A DNA stretch of 64,000 bases from Primorskyibacter aestuariivivens (GCF_028023675.1 NZ_JAQIOZ010000006.1:248001-312000), one strand, 5' to 3'. Shown: positions 7,207 through 16,523, numbered from the stretch's first letter. A program made the numbers and translations. Notes: a model not told the origin generated them from the sequence alone.

Positions 7207-8613
7207 ATGGCGATCCAGAAACTCTATGCCGGTGCCAAGCTGCGCGAGACGCGGCAGCGGCTCGGGCTGACGCAAAAGGACTTTGCCGCCAAGCTCGGCG
7301 TCTCGCTGCCCTATCTCAACCAGATGGAAAACAATAATCGCCCGGTCAGCACGACTGTCGTGCTGGCGCTGGCGCAGGAGTTCGGCTTTGACGTGACCGA
7401 GCTGAGCTCGGGCGATGCGGAGCGGCTGGTCTCGGACATGCGCGAGGCGCTGGCCGATCCGCTTTTTGCACAGGACGAGGCAGGCGCGCCGCCTTTGGCC
7501 GATCTGCGGCTGACGGCGTCAAATGCTCCGGCACTGGCGCGGGCCTTTCTGGAATTGCACCGCGCCTATCGCCAGAGCCACGAGCGTCTCGCCTCGCTTG
7601 ATGCCGCACTTGGTGGTGAAGGCGGTGGATTGCAGCTCAGCCCATGGGAAGAGGTGCGCGATTTTTTCCATTACTGCGACAATTACATCGATGCGGTAGA
7701 CAGGGCGGCGGAAAACTTTGCCGCCTCGGCGCGGCGCGGCAATGTGCCTGCGGCGGCAGAAGCCTGGTTGAATGGGCAGGGGATTTCGGTGCGCATCGCG
7801 GACACAGACAGTCTGCGCCGGTTCGACCAGTCCAGCGGGACGCTCACCTTGTCGGACAGGGCTGCGCCGGAAACCCGGAATTTCCAGTTGCTGCTGCAGA
7901 TGGCTCTGCTGCAACAAGACAAGCTTCTCGGGGCCACGCTCGATCTGGCCCGGTTTCAGTCGGACACGGCGCGGGATATCGCGCTGATCGGGCTGGCCAA
8001 CTATTTCGCGGGTGCCGCGCTCATGCCCTATGCCGCGTTTCTCGATGCTGCGCGCGAGACGCGGCATGATCTGGAGCGATTGGCCACCCGTTTCGGGGCC
8101 TCCATCGAGCAGGTGGCGCATCGGCTCTCCACCCTGCAACGGCCCGGAGCCAAGGGCGTGCCGTTCTTTTTCGTGCGTGTGGATCAGGCCGGCACGATCA
8201 CCAAGCGCCATTCCGCCACGCGGCTGCAATTTGCCCGGTTCGGTGGAGCCTGTCCGTTATGGAACGTGCACCGGGCTTTCGAGACGCCGGGGCGGTTCCT
8301 GCGGCAACTCGCCGAGACGCCCGATGGGGTGCGCTACATCTCTATCGCGCGCGACATTTCCAAGACCGGCGGGCGATACGGTGCGCCGGTGCGCCGTTAT
8401 GCCATGGCTCTGGGTTGTGAAGTGACCCATGCGGAGCAATTGATCTATGCCGACGGGCTGGATGTCGGGCAGGATGCGGCCTTTGAGCCGATCGGCATTT
8501 CCTGCCGCATTTGCGAACGGGTGGATTGCCATCAGCGCTCGATCCCGCCGCTGGAGCAGCAATTGAGCATTACGCCAAACAGCCGTGATGTTCTGCCCTA
8601 CAGGGTGGGATAA
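7207..8613 (+). CDS. pccR: Short-chain acyl-CoA regulator (ScfR/PccR family)
   Basis: Transcription regulator of 468 residues. N-terminal XRE-type helix-turn-helix (about residues 8-62, including LGVSLPYLNQMENNNRPVS), a middle region resembling the IrrE/M78 domain but without an HExxH metal motif, and a C-terminal DUF2083-type domain with a cysteine cluster CRICERVDCH (Cys433, 436 and 441). This architecture defines the ScfR family; PccR of Rhodobacter sphaeroides senses propionyl-CoA status and controls pccB. The gene lies 1.5 kb from pccB on the other strand. TTTGCAAA boxes occur upstream of pccB and of this gene. Ribosome site CGCAAAGG precedes the ATG. Assignment to propionyl-CoA rather than another acyl-CoA rests on context. 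Confidence 0.85.
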   Translation: MAIQKLYAGAKLRETRQRLGLTQKDFAAKLGVSLPYLNQMENNNRPVSTTVVLALAQEFGFDVTELSSGDAERLVSDMREALADPLFAQDEAGAPPLADLRLTASNAPALARAFLELHRAYRQSHERLASLDAALGGEGGGLQLSPWEEVRDFFHYCDNYIDAVDRAAENFAASARRGNVPAAAEAWLNGQGISVRIADTDSLRRFDQSSGTLTLSDRAAPETRNFQLLLQMALLQQDKLLGATLDLARFQSDTARDIALIGLANYFAGAALMPYAAFLDAARETRHDLERLATRFGASIEQVAHRLSTLQRPGAKGVPFFFVRVDQAGTITKRHSATRLQFARFGGACPLWNVHRAFETPGRFLRQLAETPDGVRYISIARDISKTGGRYGAPVRRYAMALGCEVTHAEQLIYADGLDVGQDAAFEPIGISCRICERVDCHQRSIPPLEQQLSITPNSRDVLPYRVG

Positions 8614-8621
8614 ACGTAAAT

Positions 8622-8649
8622 GCGCCGCCCACGTGTACCGGGGCGGCGC
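8622..8649. terminator. Hairpin between convergent pccR and YdcH-like gene
   Basis: A perfect 9-bp GC stem (GCGCCGCCC at 8622-8630, GGGCGGCGC at 8641-8649) lies in the 54-bp gap between two convergent genes. T-runs are lacking on both sides, so it is a stable 3'-end structure rather than a textbook terminator. Confidence 0.4.
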
Positions 8650-8667
8650 TTCAGAGTGTGTCGGGGT

Positions 8668-8910
8668 TCAGCTTGCCTTGCTCAGAATGCCGTAGATCTC
8701 GTCCTTGAGCGCGGCGCGTTTCTTGCGCATGTCCACCTCGGTCAGTTCCTCGACCGGTTCGACATTGGTTTCGGCACGATGCACCGCGCGGTTGATTTCG
8801 TGATACTCTTGGGCAAGCCGTGCAAAGTGGGCGTCGCTGGTTTTCAGATCGCTCATCTTTGCTGCGTATTCCGGAAATTCCTCGGCCAGTTCATGGGGGG
8901 TGTGGGACAT
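8668..8910 (-). CDS. YdcH family (DUF465) protein, 80 aa
   Basis: Short helical cytoplasmic protein. The sequence MSHTPHELAEEFPEYAAKMSDLKTSD followed by HFARLAQEYHEINRAVHRAET and a Lys/Arg-rich end (MRKKRAALKDEIYGIL) is characteristic of DUF465/YdcH proteins, predicted coiled-coil hairpins of unknown function. The ATG at 8910 is preceded by AAGGAG at ideal spacing; a longer frame from 9156 is rejected because it runs back into the nhaA 3' region. The gene is monocistronic and convergent with pccR. Confidence 0.85.
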   Translation of the reverse strand: MSHTPHELAEEFPEYAAKMSDLKTSDAHFARLAQEYHEINRAVHRAETNVEPVEELTEVDMRKKRAALKDEIYGILSKAS

Positions 8911-9001
8911 GTGCGCTCTCCTTTTATTGCCCTGTTCGGGGTGTCCAGAAAGCACTCTATCCGTCCTGCGGACCCGGGCTTTGATACGGATCAAACGACA
9001 A

Positions 9002-9031
9002 GGCCGCCGGGGCGGAAAATTCCCGGCGGCC
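9002..9031 (-). terminator. Probable terminator of nhaA
   Basis: A perfect 10-bp stem (GGCCGCCGGG at 9002-9011 and CCCGGCGGCC at 9022-9031) lies 22 nt past the nhaA stop. On the minus strand it is followed by TTGTCGTTTG, an imperfect T-tract. Confidence 0.5.
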
Positions 9032-9052
9032 CTTGTTTGGAATTCGACGGAC

Positions 9053-10240
9053 TTATCCCGCTGGCGCGGTGGCCGCTTCCTCTGCCGACGAGGAAGCCAG
9101 CATAAGCGCCACGTAGCCCACGATGCCTGACACCAGCGAGCCGGACAGAACCCCAAGCCGCACGTGATTCATGAGCGCGGGGTCTGCATAGCTGAGCGAT
9201 CCGATAAAGAGCGACATGGTAAAGCCCACGCCGGCCAGACAGCTTAGCCCGTAGATATGCAGCCAGTTCGCGCCATGGGGCATCGCGGCCAGTCCGGATT
9301 TCACCATCACGTAGGACACGCCGAACACGCCCACCTGTTTGCCGATGATCAGGCCCAGCGCGATGCCAAGCGGCAGCGGCGCAAAGAGATCCGAGAAACT
9401 AAGCCCCGCAAGCACGACACCGGCATTGGCAAAGGCAAAGACCGGGATGATGCCGTAGAGAACATAAGGGGTCAGGCCGTGCTCCAGCGAATGCAGCGGG
9501 CTCTTGCCCCATTTGTCCTTGAGCGGGATGCAGAAGGCTGTCACCACACCGGCGAGTGTTGCGTGAACGCCGGATTTCAGCACGAAATACCACATCACAG
9601 CGCCCAAGAGGATTGCAGGCGCAAGGCGGTGCGCCCCTTTGATGTTCAGCCAGATCAGGCCGACCAGCGGAACGATCGCATAGAGCAGGTAGTCCACTTT
9701 CAACTCGGCCGTATAGAACAGCGCGATGATGATGATCGCGCCAAGGTCGTCAAGAATGGCCAGTGTCAGCAGGAATACCTTGAGCGAGGCCGGTGCACGG
9801 CTGCCCACAAGGGCGAGGATGCCTAGCGCAAAGGCAATGTCGGTCGCCGCGGGAATGGCCCAGCCGCTCAGCGTTTCGGGCGAACCCCAGTTCAGCGCCA
9901 CGAACACTGCGGCGGGCAGCGCCATACCACCTACGGCCGCAGCACCGGGCAGAAGCACATCACGCGGGTTCTTGAGCTTGCCTTCCAGCATCTCGCGTTT
10001 GAGCTCAAGCCCGATCAGGAAGAAGAAGATCGCCATCAACCCGTCGTTGATCCACAGGATCGCGGGTTTTTCCAGGCCCTCGCCATTGATCGTCAGCGAC
10101 ACTTTCGCGCCCAGAAAGGCGTCGTAAAATCCCGACAGACCGGAATTGGCCACGATCAGCGCAGCGACCGCGGAAAGCATCAGCAATATGCCGCCCGAAG
10201 CCTCATGGCTGAAAAATTTGTCAATCGCACGCAGCAGCAT
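9053..10240 (-). CDS. nhaA: Na+/H+ antiporter NhaA
   Basis: Inner-membrane sodium/proton antiporter for pH and Na+ homeostasis, fitting a marine lifestyle. 395 residues with about 12 hydrophobic segments. Key motifs are present: LWINDGLMAIFFFLIGLELK, ATDIAFALGIL with Asp134, and LAILDDLGA with the adjacent aspartates 164/165 that bind the ion in E. coli NhaA. The ATG at 10240 (MLLRAIDKFFSHEASGG) follows GGAGG at 6 nt and matches the family N-terminus; a frame starting 20 codons earlier lacks a ribosome site. It is transcribed alone, behind the terminator of the AGCS gene. Confidence 0.95.
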   Translation of the reverse strand: MLLRAIDKFFSHEASGGILLMLSAVAALIVANSGLSGFYDAFLGAKVSLTINGEGLEKPAILWINDGLMAIFFFLIGLELKREMLEGKLKNPRDVLLPGAAAVGGMALPAAVFVALNWGSPETLSGWAIPAATDIAFALGILALVGSRAPASLKVFLLTLAILDDLGAIIIIALFYTAELKVDYLLYAIVPLVGLIWLNIKGAHRLAPAILLGAVMWYFVLKSGVHATLAGVVTAFCIPLKDKWGKSPLHSLEHGLTPYVLYGIIPVFAFANAGVVLAGLSFSDLFAPLPLGIALGLIIGKQVGVFGVSYVMVKSGLAAMPHGANWLHIYGLSCLAGVGFTMSLFIGSLSYADPALMNHVRLGVLSGSLVSGIVGYVALMLASSSAEEAATAPAG

Positions 10241-10364
10241 CCGGTCCCTCCAGTTGTTGATGATTTCCGTTGGATATGGCGTAAATTCTGCCATTTTCAA
10301 CGTAAATCGGTACAGCGGCAGACGAATTATGCCTCATGAATGCGTATTTTGCACCATTGGCCCG

Positions 10365-10403
10365 AAAAAAGGGACCGGGCGCTATTAACCAGCGCCCGAT
10401 CCC
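10365..10403 (-). terminator. Rho-independent terminator of the AGCS symporter gene
   Basis: On the minus strand a 13-bp stem with one mismatch (arms 10371-10383 and 10391-10403, loop of 7 nt) is followed by six T residues. It lies 20 nt after the symporter stop codon. Confidence 0.85.
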
Positions 10404-10422
10404 GCATCATGACCGGTTCAGA

Positions 10423-11967
10423 TCAGTTGTATTTCTTGATCTTTCCCGATTGCAGCCGGTCCAGATAGCTGCCCAGTTCCCCGCGCACGATCGGCATCAG
10501 GAAGTAGAGCGCGAAGATGTTGACCACGGCCATGGCAAAGATCGCCGCATCGGAGAAGTCGATCACCGGGCCAAGGCTGGCCGCCGCGCCGATCACCACG
10601 AAGATGCAGAAGATCACCTTGAACACCAGTTCCGTGGTCTTGCCTTCGCCGAACAGGTAGGTCCAGGCTTTCAGGCCGTAGTAGCTCCAGGAGATCATGG
10701 TCGAGAAGGCGAACAGGATCACCGCGAGCGCCAGCACATACTGGAACCAGCCAAAGGCCGAAGAAAAGGCCGCCGAGGTCAGCGCAACACCGGAATTGCC
10801 GTCAACAGTGGCAATGGCGGTGCCCGCTTCGTTCAGCATGTAAAGACCTGTGGTCTCGTCAATGATCAGCTGCTGGGTGATGATGATCACCAGCGCGGTC
10901 ATGGTGCAGATCACAACCGTGTCGATGAACGGTTCCAGAAGCGAGACGAAACCTTCGGTAATCGGCTCTTTGGTGCGCACCGCAGAGTGCGCAATCGCAG
11001 CCGAGCCAACGCCCGCCTCGTTGGAAAACGCCGCCCGCTTGAAGCCCTGGATCAGCGCGCCGACCATGCCGCCCGCAACACCAAGCCCGGTAAAGGCACC
11101 GGCAAAGATCTGGCCAAAGGCCCAGCCGATCATGTCGGCATTCATGATCAGGATGACAACAGCGGTTGCCACGTACATCACACCCATGATCGGTACGACC
11201 TTTTCCGTCACCTTGGCGATGGATTTCAGACCGCCAACGATCACGGCAAAGACGATACCTGCAAAGATCACGCCGGTGATCCAACCGGGATAATCGCCGA
11301 CCACATTGGTGAGCTGAGCATGCGCCTGGTTGGCCTGGAACATGTTGCCGCCGCCCAGTGCGCCAAGAATACAGAAGATCGAGAACAAGATCGCGAGGAA
11401 CCTGCCGCCCGGCAGGCCGCGTTCGGCGAAGCCCTTGGTCATGTAATACATCGGGCCGCCCGAAACGGTGCCGTCCGCGTATTCATTGCGGTATTTTACA
11501 CCCAGCGTACATTCGGTGAATTTCGACGCCATGCCCAGAAGACCGGCAAGGATCATCCAGAAGGTCGCGCCTGGACCGCCAATGCCCACGGCGACGGCGA
11601 CGCCCGCGATATTGCCAAGGCCCACGGTGCCCGACAGCGCGGTGGCCAACGCCTGGAAATGGCTGACTTCACCGGCATCGTTGGGGTCGGAATAATCGCC
11701 GCGGACCAGCCGGATCGCGTGGCCAAAGGTGCGGAACTGTACAAAGCCGAAATAAAGCGTGAAGACCGTGGCCGCCACCACCAGCCACATCACGATCCAG
11801 GGAAAGGTGGTTCCGGGAAAGGGGCTGAAGATAAAGCTTACGAACCAGCCGGTGGAATTGGCGAAGGCTTCGTTAACCTTCTCATCAATGGATTGGGCAA
11901 ATGCGGGCGCGGATGCGGCCAGCATGCCCACCGCGCCAAGCGCGGCAGAACGTGTCAAACGTGTCAT
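10423..11967 (-). CDS. Alanine/glycine:cation symporter (AGCS family)
   Basis: Sodium-coupled amino-acid uptake carrier of 514 residues with about 11 membrane spans. AGCS motifs are clear: ATALSGTVGLGNIAGVAVAVGIGGPGA split over residues about 110-136, then FTECTLGVKYRN, GGPMYYMTKG and RAAFSNEAGVGSAAIAHSA. An N-terminal cleavable signal-like stretch ending ASAPAFAQ precedes the first core span, as in several proteobacterial members. It lies 15 nt downstream of the universal stress protein gene, with which it forms a two-gene operon ending in a strong terminator. Substrate (alanine, glycine or both) cannot be fixed from sequence. Confidence 0.92.
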   Translation of the reverse strand: MTRLTRSAALGAVGMLAASAPAFAQSIDEKVNEAFANSTGWFVSFIFSPFPGTTFPWIVMWLVVAATVFTLYFGFVQFRTFGHAIRLVRGDYSDPNDAGEVSHFQALATALSGTVGLGNIAGVAVAVGIGGPGATFWMILAGLLGMASKFTECTLGVKYRNEYADGTVSGGPMYYMTKGFAERGLPGGRFLAILFSIFCILGALGGGNMFQANQAHAQLTNVVGDYPGWITGVIFAGIVFAVIVGGLKSIAKVTEKVVPIMGVMYVATAVVILIMNADMIGWAFGQIFAGAFTGLGVAGGMVGALIQGFKRAAFSNEAGVGSAAIAHSAVRTKEPITEGFVSLLEPFIDTVVICTMTALVIIITQQLIIDETTGLYMLNEAGTAIATVDGNSGVALTSAAFSSAFGWFQYVLALAVILFAFSTMISWSYYGLKAWTYLFGEGKTTELVFKVIFCIFVVIGAAASLGPVIDFSDAAIFAMAVVNIFALYFLMPIVRGELGSYLDRLQSGKIKKYN

Positions 11968-11982
11968 GATGTACCTGTTGGA

Positions 11983-12417
11983 TTAGGGAACGATGGTGAC
12001 CGGGACCGGTGCTGCCTGGGCCAGAGAGCCCGCGACAGACCCAAAGAGTCGCGACGAGAGCGAGGAATGCCCCGTGCGCCCGATGACGATCTGGCTGGCA
12101 CTTTCCGCCTTGGTCACGCTGGCCAGCGTTTCGGCGATATGGCCGTATTTCAGCGCGGTCGATACCTCGACGCCGCTGTCCTTGAGACTGTCCACCACCG
12201 GCTTCAACAGCGCGGTCTCCGCCCGGGCCAACTCTTCACCGCGACGTTTATGCCGTTCTTCCAGTTCGGTCGGTGTCAGGAACGAATAGGGCGACCATTC
12301 GAGCACATGGGCAATCACGATCCCGGCACCTTTGGCCTTGGCTTGCGCAACAGCGAAGTCCAGCGCGCGTTTCGCGCTTTCGCTGCCATCAAAGCCGACG
12401 ACGATTTTTGAAGGCAT
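11983..12417 (-). CDS. Universal stress protein (UspA family)
   Basis: Cytoplasmic ATP-binding stress protein, 144 residues, one Usp domain. Seen: KIVVGFDGSESAKRALDFA at the N-terminus and the nucleotide-binding loop QIVIGRTGHSSLSSRLFGSV followed by PVTIVP at the end. The loop G-2x-G-9x-G(S/T) is present. The ATG at 12417 follows GGGGAGGACAACC, a strong ribosome site; a frame beginning 14 codons earlier is less likely. It is co-transcribed with the AGCS symporter, a pairing often seen for Usp proteins and membrane transporters, suggesting regulation of transport under stress. Confidence 0.9.
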   Translation of the reverse strand: MPSKIVVGFDGSESAKRALDFAVAQAKAKGAGIVIAHVLEWSPYSFLTPTELEERHKRRGEELARAETALLKPVVDSLKDSGVEVSTALKYGHIAETLASVTKAESASQIVIGRTGHSSLSSRLFGSVAGSLAQAAPVPVTIVP

Positions 12418-12669
12418 GGTTGTCCTCCCCTTCGGTTGTTTTGCCTCCTCCTGAGACATTCTAAGAGGTTATGGGAAACGGTCCGGGCTTTTTTCCGTTT
12501 TTTCGTGCTACCCCCGGTGTGATTGACGTGTTTTTGTCCAAAAATTCAGAATTATCGAACATTCTTCGATGATTTCCAAATTTGAATGTGTTTTCTGCGG
12601 TTCACTGCGCCCGGTTGTTTCGCCTGAGCGTCGCGGCCATAGTAACACGGCACGCTGACGGAGACCGCA

Positions 12670-13677
12670 ATGCGCTTTGCCACCTACAATGTGGAATGGT
12701 TCGACACGCTGTTCGACGATGCGGGTGAGCTTTTGGCGGATGGCGCTTGGTCGGCGCGCCATGATGTGACACGCCGGGATCAGGCAGAGGCGCTGGGCAT
12801 TGTGTTCACGGCGCTTGATGCAGATGCCGTGATGATCATCGAGGCCCCCGACAGTCACCAACGGCGCGACGGGACGCGGGCGCTGGAAAACTTTGCGAGT
12901 GCCTTCGATCTGCGCGCCCGCAAGGCCGTGATCGGCTATACCAACACAACCCAGCAGGAAATTGCGCTTCTTTATGATCCGGATGTGATCACTGCGCGCC
13001 ATGACCCGCGCGAGAGCGACGCTGTCCCGAAATTCGATGGCGAGTTCGAGATCGACCTGGATTTCGATGCTCGCCGCGACCGGGTGCGATTTTCGAAACC
13101 GCCGCTGGAACTGGCGGTCGAGACGCAGGGCGGGGTCTCGCTGCGCATGATCGGCGCGCATCTGAAATCCAAGGCCCCGCATGGCGCCCATACCCGCGAC
13201 CAGATCATGCGCCTGTCCATCGCAAATCGCCGCAAGCAATTGGCGCAGGCGATCTGGCTGCGTGCGCGGGTGGCGGAACATCTGGAGGCGGGTGAGACGC
13301 TGATGCTTTTGGGGGATCTCAATGACGGTCCGGGACTGGATGAATATGAAGAGCTGTTCGGGCGGTCCTCTGTCGAGATCATCCGTGGCGAAGACCATGT
13401 GGAACCGCGGCTCGTGGACCCGAATGCATCGCTTGCCCTGCAGCGGCGGTTGGGGGCGCAACCGACCTCGGCGCGATTCTATATTGCAGGCGAAGACCGG
13501 TATCTGCAGGCATTGCTGGACTATATCTTTGTCTCGCCCGATCTCGCGGCAAAACGGCCCAAGTGGCGCATCTGGCACCCGTTTGACGACCCGGGCTGCT
13601 GGCGCACGCCAGAGCTGCGTGAGGCGCTGGTCACCGCGTCGGATCATTATCCGGTGACGCTGGATATTGATCTGTGA
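12670..13677 (+). CDS. Endonuclease/exonuclease/phosphatase family protein
   Basis: Metal-dependent phosphodiesterase fold (EEP/DNase I-like), 335 residues, no signal peptide. Seen: N-terminal MRFATYNVEWFDTLFDD (Asn and Glu of the active site), MLLGDLNDGPG (GDxN motif), LDYIFVSPDL and the closing TASDHYPVTLDI with the catalytic SDH. A middle region with GAHLKSK fits the family. Substrate could be nucleic acid, phospholipid or sugar phosphate; it is not resolvable here. The start has a weak GGAG upstream. It lies ahead of a nitrilase-family gene, with a double-hairpin repeat between them, and is divergent from the stress-protein gene. Confidence 0.85.
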   Translation: MRFATYNVEWFDTLFDDAGELLADGAWSARHDVTRRDQAEALGIVFTALDADAVMIIEAPDSHQRRDGTRALENFASAFDLRARKAVIGYTNTTQQEIALLYDPDVITARHDPRESDAVPKFDGEFEIDLDFDARRDRVRFSKPPLELAVETQGGVSLRMIGAHLKSKAPHGAHTRDQIMRLSIANRRKQLAQAIWLRARVAEHLEAGETLMLLGDLNDGPGLDEYEELFGRSSVEIIRGEDHVEPRLVDPNASLALQRRLGAQPTSARFYIAGEDRYLQALLDYIFVSPDLAAKRPKWRIWHPFDDPGCWRTPELREALVTASDHYPVTLDIDL

Positions 13678-13682
13678 ACATG

Positions 13683-13728
13683 CGATTTCTTCAAAAGAAA
13701 TCGGTCCGAAATCTTTCGAAGATTTCGG
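13683..13728 (+). repeat. 46-bp double-hairpin repeat, copy A
   Basis: Hairpin 1: CGATTTCT (13683-13690), 5-nt loop, AGAAATCG (13696-13703). Two-nt spacer GT. Hairpin 2: CCGAAATCTT (13706-13715), 3-nt loop, AAGATTTCGG (13719-13728). It starts 5 nt after the nuclease stop codon and ends 13 nt before the next start, just before its ribosome site. Related copies lie at 28650-28695, 40190-40235 and 62324-62369. Confidence 0.85.
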
Positions 13729-13741
13729 GAGGAGACCTGGG

Positions 13742-14620
13742 ATGAAACTCGCGACGGCGGCTTATTCGATGGACGTACTGACCTCTTGGGCGCAGTACGA
13801 AGACAAGATTTCTCGCTGGGTGTCCGAAGCGGTTGGGCAAGGCGCGGGACTGCTGCTTTTCCCGGAATACGGAGCGATGGAACTGGCAACTCTGGCCGGT
13901 TTGGACGTGGCCGGGGATCTGGAGGCTTCCTTGCATGCGGTTTCCGAGCGTGTCCCGGATGCTGATGATCTGCATGCGCGTCTGGCGCGCGAACACAAGG
14001 TCCACATCTGCGCCGCCTCCGCGCCTGTCTTTGCCGGGGGCGCCCGCCCGGTCAATCGCGCGCGATTCTTTGCGCCCTCTGGTGCGATGATCCATCAGGA
14101 CAAGCAGATCATGACAAAATTCGAGCGTGATCCATGGGACGTCGTGCCCGGTGATCCACTCCGGATCATTGATACGGCACTGGGGCGGGTCGGCATCCTG
14201 ATCTGCTATGACAGCGAATTCCCCTTGTTGGGGCGCGCCCTCAAGGATGTGGACATCCTTCTTGTGCCCTCCTGCACCGAGGCGCTGGCAGGCTATTGGC
14301 GCGTGCGCATCGGGGCCATGGCGCGGGCGCTGGAAAACCAGTGTGTGGCGGTTATGGCCTCGACAGTTGGCGATTGCCGGTGGTCCGAAGCAGTGGATGA
14401 AAACACCGGCGCGGGTGGCATCTTTGGCCCGCCGGATCTTGGCTTTCCGTCAACCGGCGTTCTGGCAGAGGGGGCGCTGAACGTGCCGGGCTGGACCTTT
14501 GCCGAGATTGCCGAAGACGCAGTGGCCCGGGTGCGCCGCGACGGCGTGGTGGCCAACCGAACCCATTGGGAGGAGCAGGACGCCCGTGATCTCGTGATCA
14601 CGAGCGTTTCGCTCAGGTGA
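13742..14620 (+). CDS. Carbon-nitrogen hydrolase (nitrilase superfamily)
   Basis: Hydrolyses C-N bonds of an amide or nitrile; 292 residues, one CN-hydrolase domain. Catalytic triad regions: LLLFPEYGAMEL (Glu), DKQIMTKFERD (Lys) and GILICYDSEFPLL (Cys). A further conserved Glu is in VPSCTEALAGYWRV. The ATG at 13742 has AGGAG 7-8 nt upstream; an earlier in-frame ATG would start inside the double-hairpin repeat. Substrate unknown; an amidohydrolase resembling the omega-amidase or N-carbamoyl group is plausible. Confidence 0.85.
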   Translation: MKLATAAYSMDVLTSWAQYEDKISRWVSEAVGQGAGLLLFPEYGAMELATLAGLDVAGDLEASLHAVSERVPDADDLHARLAREHKVHICAASAPVFAGGARPVNRARFFAPSGAMIHQDKQIMTKFERDPWDVVPGDPLRIIDTALGRVGILICYDSEFPLLGRALKDVDILLVPSCTEALAGYWRVRIGAMARALENQCVAVMASTVGDCRWSEAVDENTGAGGIFGPPDLGFPSTGVLAEGALNVPGWTFAEIAEDAVARVRRDGVVANRTHWEEQDARDLVITSVSLR

Positions 14621-14703
14621 TTATTCCCTTGAAAATTCCCGGGACTCGCCCCATTTAAAGGCGCGCCCGGCAGATTGGCCGGGATAACTACTATGGAGAC
14701 AAC

Positions 14704-14922
14704 ATGGCCAAGGAAGATACGCTCGAATTTCCCGGTGTCGTGAAGGAACTCCTGCCCAATGCGACGTTTCGGGTCGAGCTGGAAAACGGCCATGAGATCA
14801 TCGCACATACGGCAGGCAAGATGCGCAAGAACCGCATCCGTGTTCTGGCTGGCGACAAGGTGCAGGTCGAGATGACCCCCTATGATCTGACCAAGGGTCG
14901 GATCAACTATCGTTTCAAGTAA
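14704..14922 (+). CDS. infA: Translation initiation factor IF-1
   Basis: Small S1-like OB-fold protein that binds the 30S A site during initiation. 72 residues, the usual length, beginning [20 protein letters not shown] and ending [10 protein letters not shown], with the conserved segment [17 protein letters not shown]. Ribosome site GGAGACAAC precedes the ATG. It is the first gene of an infA-maf-rng-yacG block; maf begins 9 nt after its stop. Confidence 0.98.
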   Translation: MAKEDTLEFPGVVKELLPNATFRVELENGHEIIAHTAGKMRKNRIRVLAGDKVQVEMTPYDLTKGRINYRFK

Positions 14923-14931
14923 AGGCTTCCT

Positions 14932-15510
14932 GTGAAGCTGATACTGGGCTCCGGCAGCCCCCGGCGGCGCGAGCTTCTGGGGGTTTTGGGCGTTGAGCCG
15001 GACGCCATTCGCGCGCCTGATATCGACGAGACACCCCGAAAGGCCGAGCTACCTCGCCCCTATTGCGCCCGCATGGCGCGGGAAAAGGCGCTGGCGCTCG
15101 ATGTGGGGCCGGATGAGATCGTGCTGTGTGCGGATACCACCGTGGCGCTGGGGCGCCGCATTCTGGGAAAGCCGGAAGACGCGGGCGAGGCGGCGGAGTT
15201 TCTGACCAAGCTGGGCGGGCGGCGGCATCAGGTGATCACCGCTGTTGCCCTGCGTACAGCCGACCGGCTCTGGGAACGCGACGTGGTCAGCGCGGTCAGG
15301 ATGAAGCGGCTCAGCGATCTTGAACTCAACGCCTATCTCGCCAGTGGTGACTGGCAGGGCAAGGCGGGCGGCTACGGCATTCAGGGCATGGCCGGGGCCT
15401 TCATCCCGTGGATTTCCGGGTCATACCCGGCGATCATGGGCCTGCCGCTGGCGGAAACCGCAGCGCTGCTGCAAGCGGCGGGATACCCGCTCTATAAGGA
15501 GACGCCATGA
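14932..15510 (+). CDS. Maf-type nucleoside triphosphate pyrophosphatase
   Basis: House-cleaning enzyme that hydrolyses non-canonical or excess NTPs to NMP and pyrophosphate. 192 residues. Seen: [13 protein letters not shown] at the N-terminus, [29 protein letters not shown] and the late motif [16 protein letters not shown], all diagnostic. It starts with GTG, immediately after infA, and its TGA overlaps the next ATG by four bases. Specificity (YhdE-type dTTP/UTP or YceF-type) cannot be assigned with certainty. Confidence 0.93.
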   Translation: MKLILGSGSPRRRELLGVLGVEPDAIRAPDIDETPRKAELPRPYCARMAREKALALDVGPDEIVLCADTTVALGRRILGKPEDAGEAAEFLTKLGGRRHQVITAVALRTADRLWERDVVSAVRMKRLSDLELNAYLASGDWQGKAGGYGIQGMAGAFIPWISGSYPAIMGLPLAETAALLQAAGYPLYKETP

Positions 15511-16523
15511 AAGGGCGGATGATCGTGCTGGACCAATTTGCGGGGCGTGAAGCCGCCGCGCTTCTGGTCGATGGCATATTGCAGGACCTGTTGATCGACA
15601 CGGACGGGGTGCGCCCCGGCGCGATCTACCGCGCCCGCGCCGACCGTCCGATGAAGGGGCAGGGGGGCATGTTCCTGACCACGCCCGATGGGCCGGTTTT
15701 CCTGCGGCAGGTCAAGGGGCTGTCGCCCGGCGCGCCGCTTCTGGTACAGGTGACGGGTCATGCGGAACCGGGCAAGGCCACGCCGGTTACGTCCAAGCTG
15801 CTGTTCAAAAGCCGCTATGCCATCGTGACCCCGGACGCGCCGGGACTGAATATCTCGCGCCGGATCAAGGATGATGATCTGCGCGATACGCTTCTGGAGA
15901 TTGCCCATGATGCGCTGCCCGACCGCGACATGGGTCTGATCCTACGCTCCTCCTGCGATGGGGCGGATGCGGGCGAGATCGCAGAGGATATCGCGGAAAT
16001 GGTTGTGCTGGCCCGGCAGGTCATGGCGGATGCGGCGGGTGAACCCGAGAAGCTGACCGAAGGCGATGGGCCGCATGTGCTGGCCTGGCGTGACTGGGTG
16101 GAGCCTGCGCAGGTGATCACCGAAGACAAGGGCTTCGAGCATCACGGTGTGCTGGATCAGATCGAGGCGCTCTACGGCGCGCGCGTGGACCTGCCCGGCG
16201 CAGGGCATATGTATGTCGAGCCGACCCGCGCGCTTGTGGCAGTGGATGTGAATACCGGCGGCGATACCTCGCCCGCCGCGGGGCTCAAGGCCAATCTGGC
16301 CGCCGTGCGCGACCTTCCGCGGCAATTGCGGTTGCGCGGGTTGGGCGGGCAGATCGTTCTCGATCTCGCGCCGATGCCGAAGAAGGACCGCCGCGCGGTT
16401 GAAAGCGCGCTGCGCGGGGCGCTGAAATCGGACGGGGTGGATACGGCGCTGGTGGGCTGGACCAATCTTGGTCATTTTGAGATGCAGCGCGCGAGGGTTC
16501 GCGCGCCATTGCCGGAGGCGTGA
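15507..16523 (+). CDS. Ribonuclease E/G family protein (short form)
   Basis: Endoribonuclease for single-stranded A/U-rich RNA. At 338 residues it is shorter than typical RNase G (about 490). An S1-like N-terminal segment, the 5'-sensor/RNase H-like part, and the catalytic region are visible: [13 protein letters not shown] with Asp247 and [11 protein letters not shown] with Asp286, the two metal-binding aspartates. The zinc-link cysteines (CPxC) and the C-terminal domain that drive dimerisation are absent. It overlaps maf by 4 nt and yacG by 1 nt, so all are translationally coupled. A full-length RNase E is presumably elsewhere in the genome; this may have a specialised role. Confidence 0.88.
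   Translation: MKGRMIVLDQFAGREAAALLVDGILQDLLIDTDGVRPGAIYRARADRPMKGQGGMFLTTPDGPVFLRQVKGLSPGAPLLVQVTGHAEPGKATPVTSKLLFKSRYAIVTPDAPGLNISRRIKDDDLRDTLLEIAHDALPDRDMGLILRSSCDGADAGEIAEDIAEMVVLARQVMADAAGEPEKLTEGDGPHVLAWRDWVEPAQVITEDKGFEHHGVLDQIEALYGARVDLPGAGHMYVEPTRALVAVDVNTGGDTSPAAGLKANLAAVRDLPRQLRLRGLGGQIVLDLAPMPKKDRRAVESALRGALKSDGVDTALVGWTNLGHFEMQRARVRAPLPEA

Noticed and set aside
10336-12411. 691-codon plus-strand frame opposite the AGCS symporter and stress-protein genes
   Set aside because: His/Asp/Arg-rich composition typical of antisense to membrane proteins; the opposite strand holds two recognised genes with ribosome sites.
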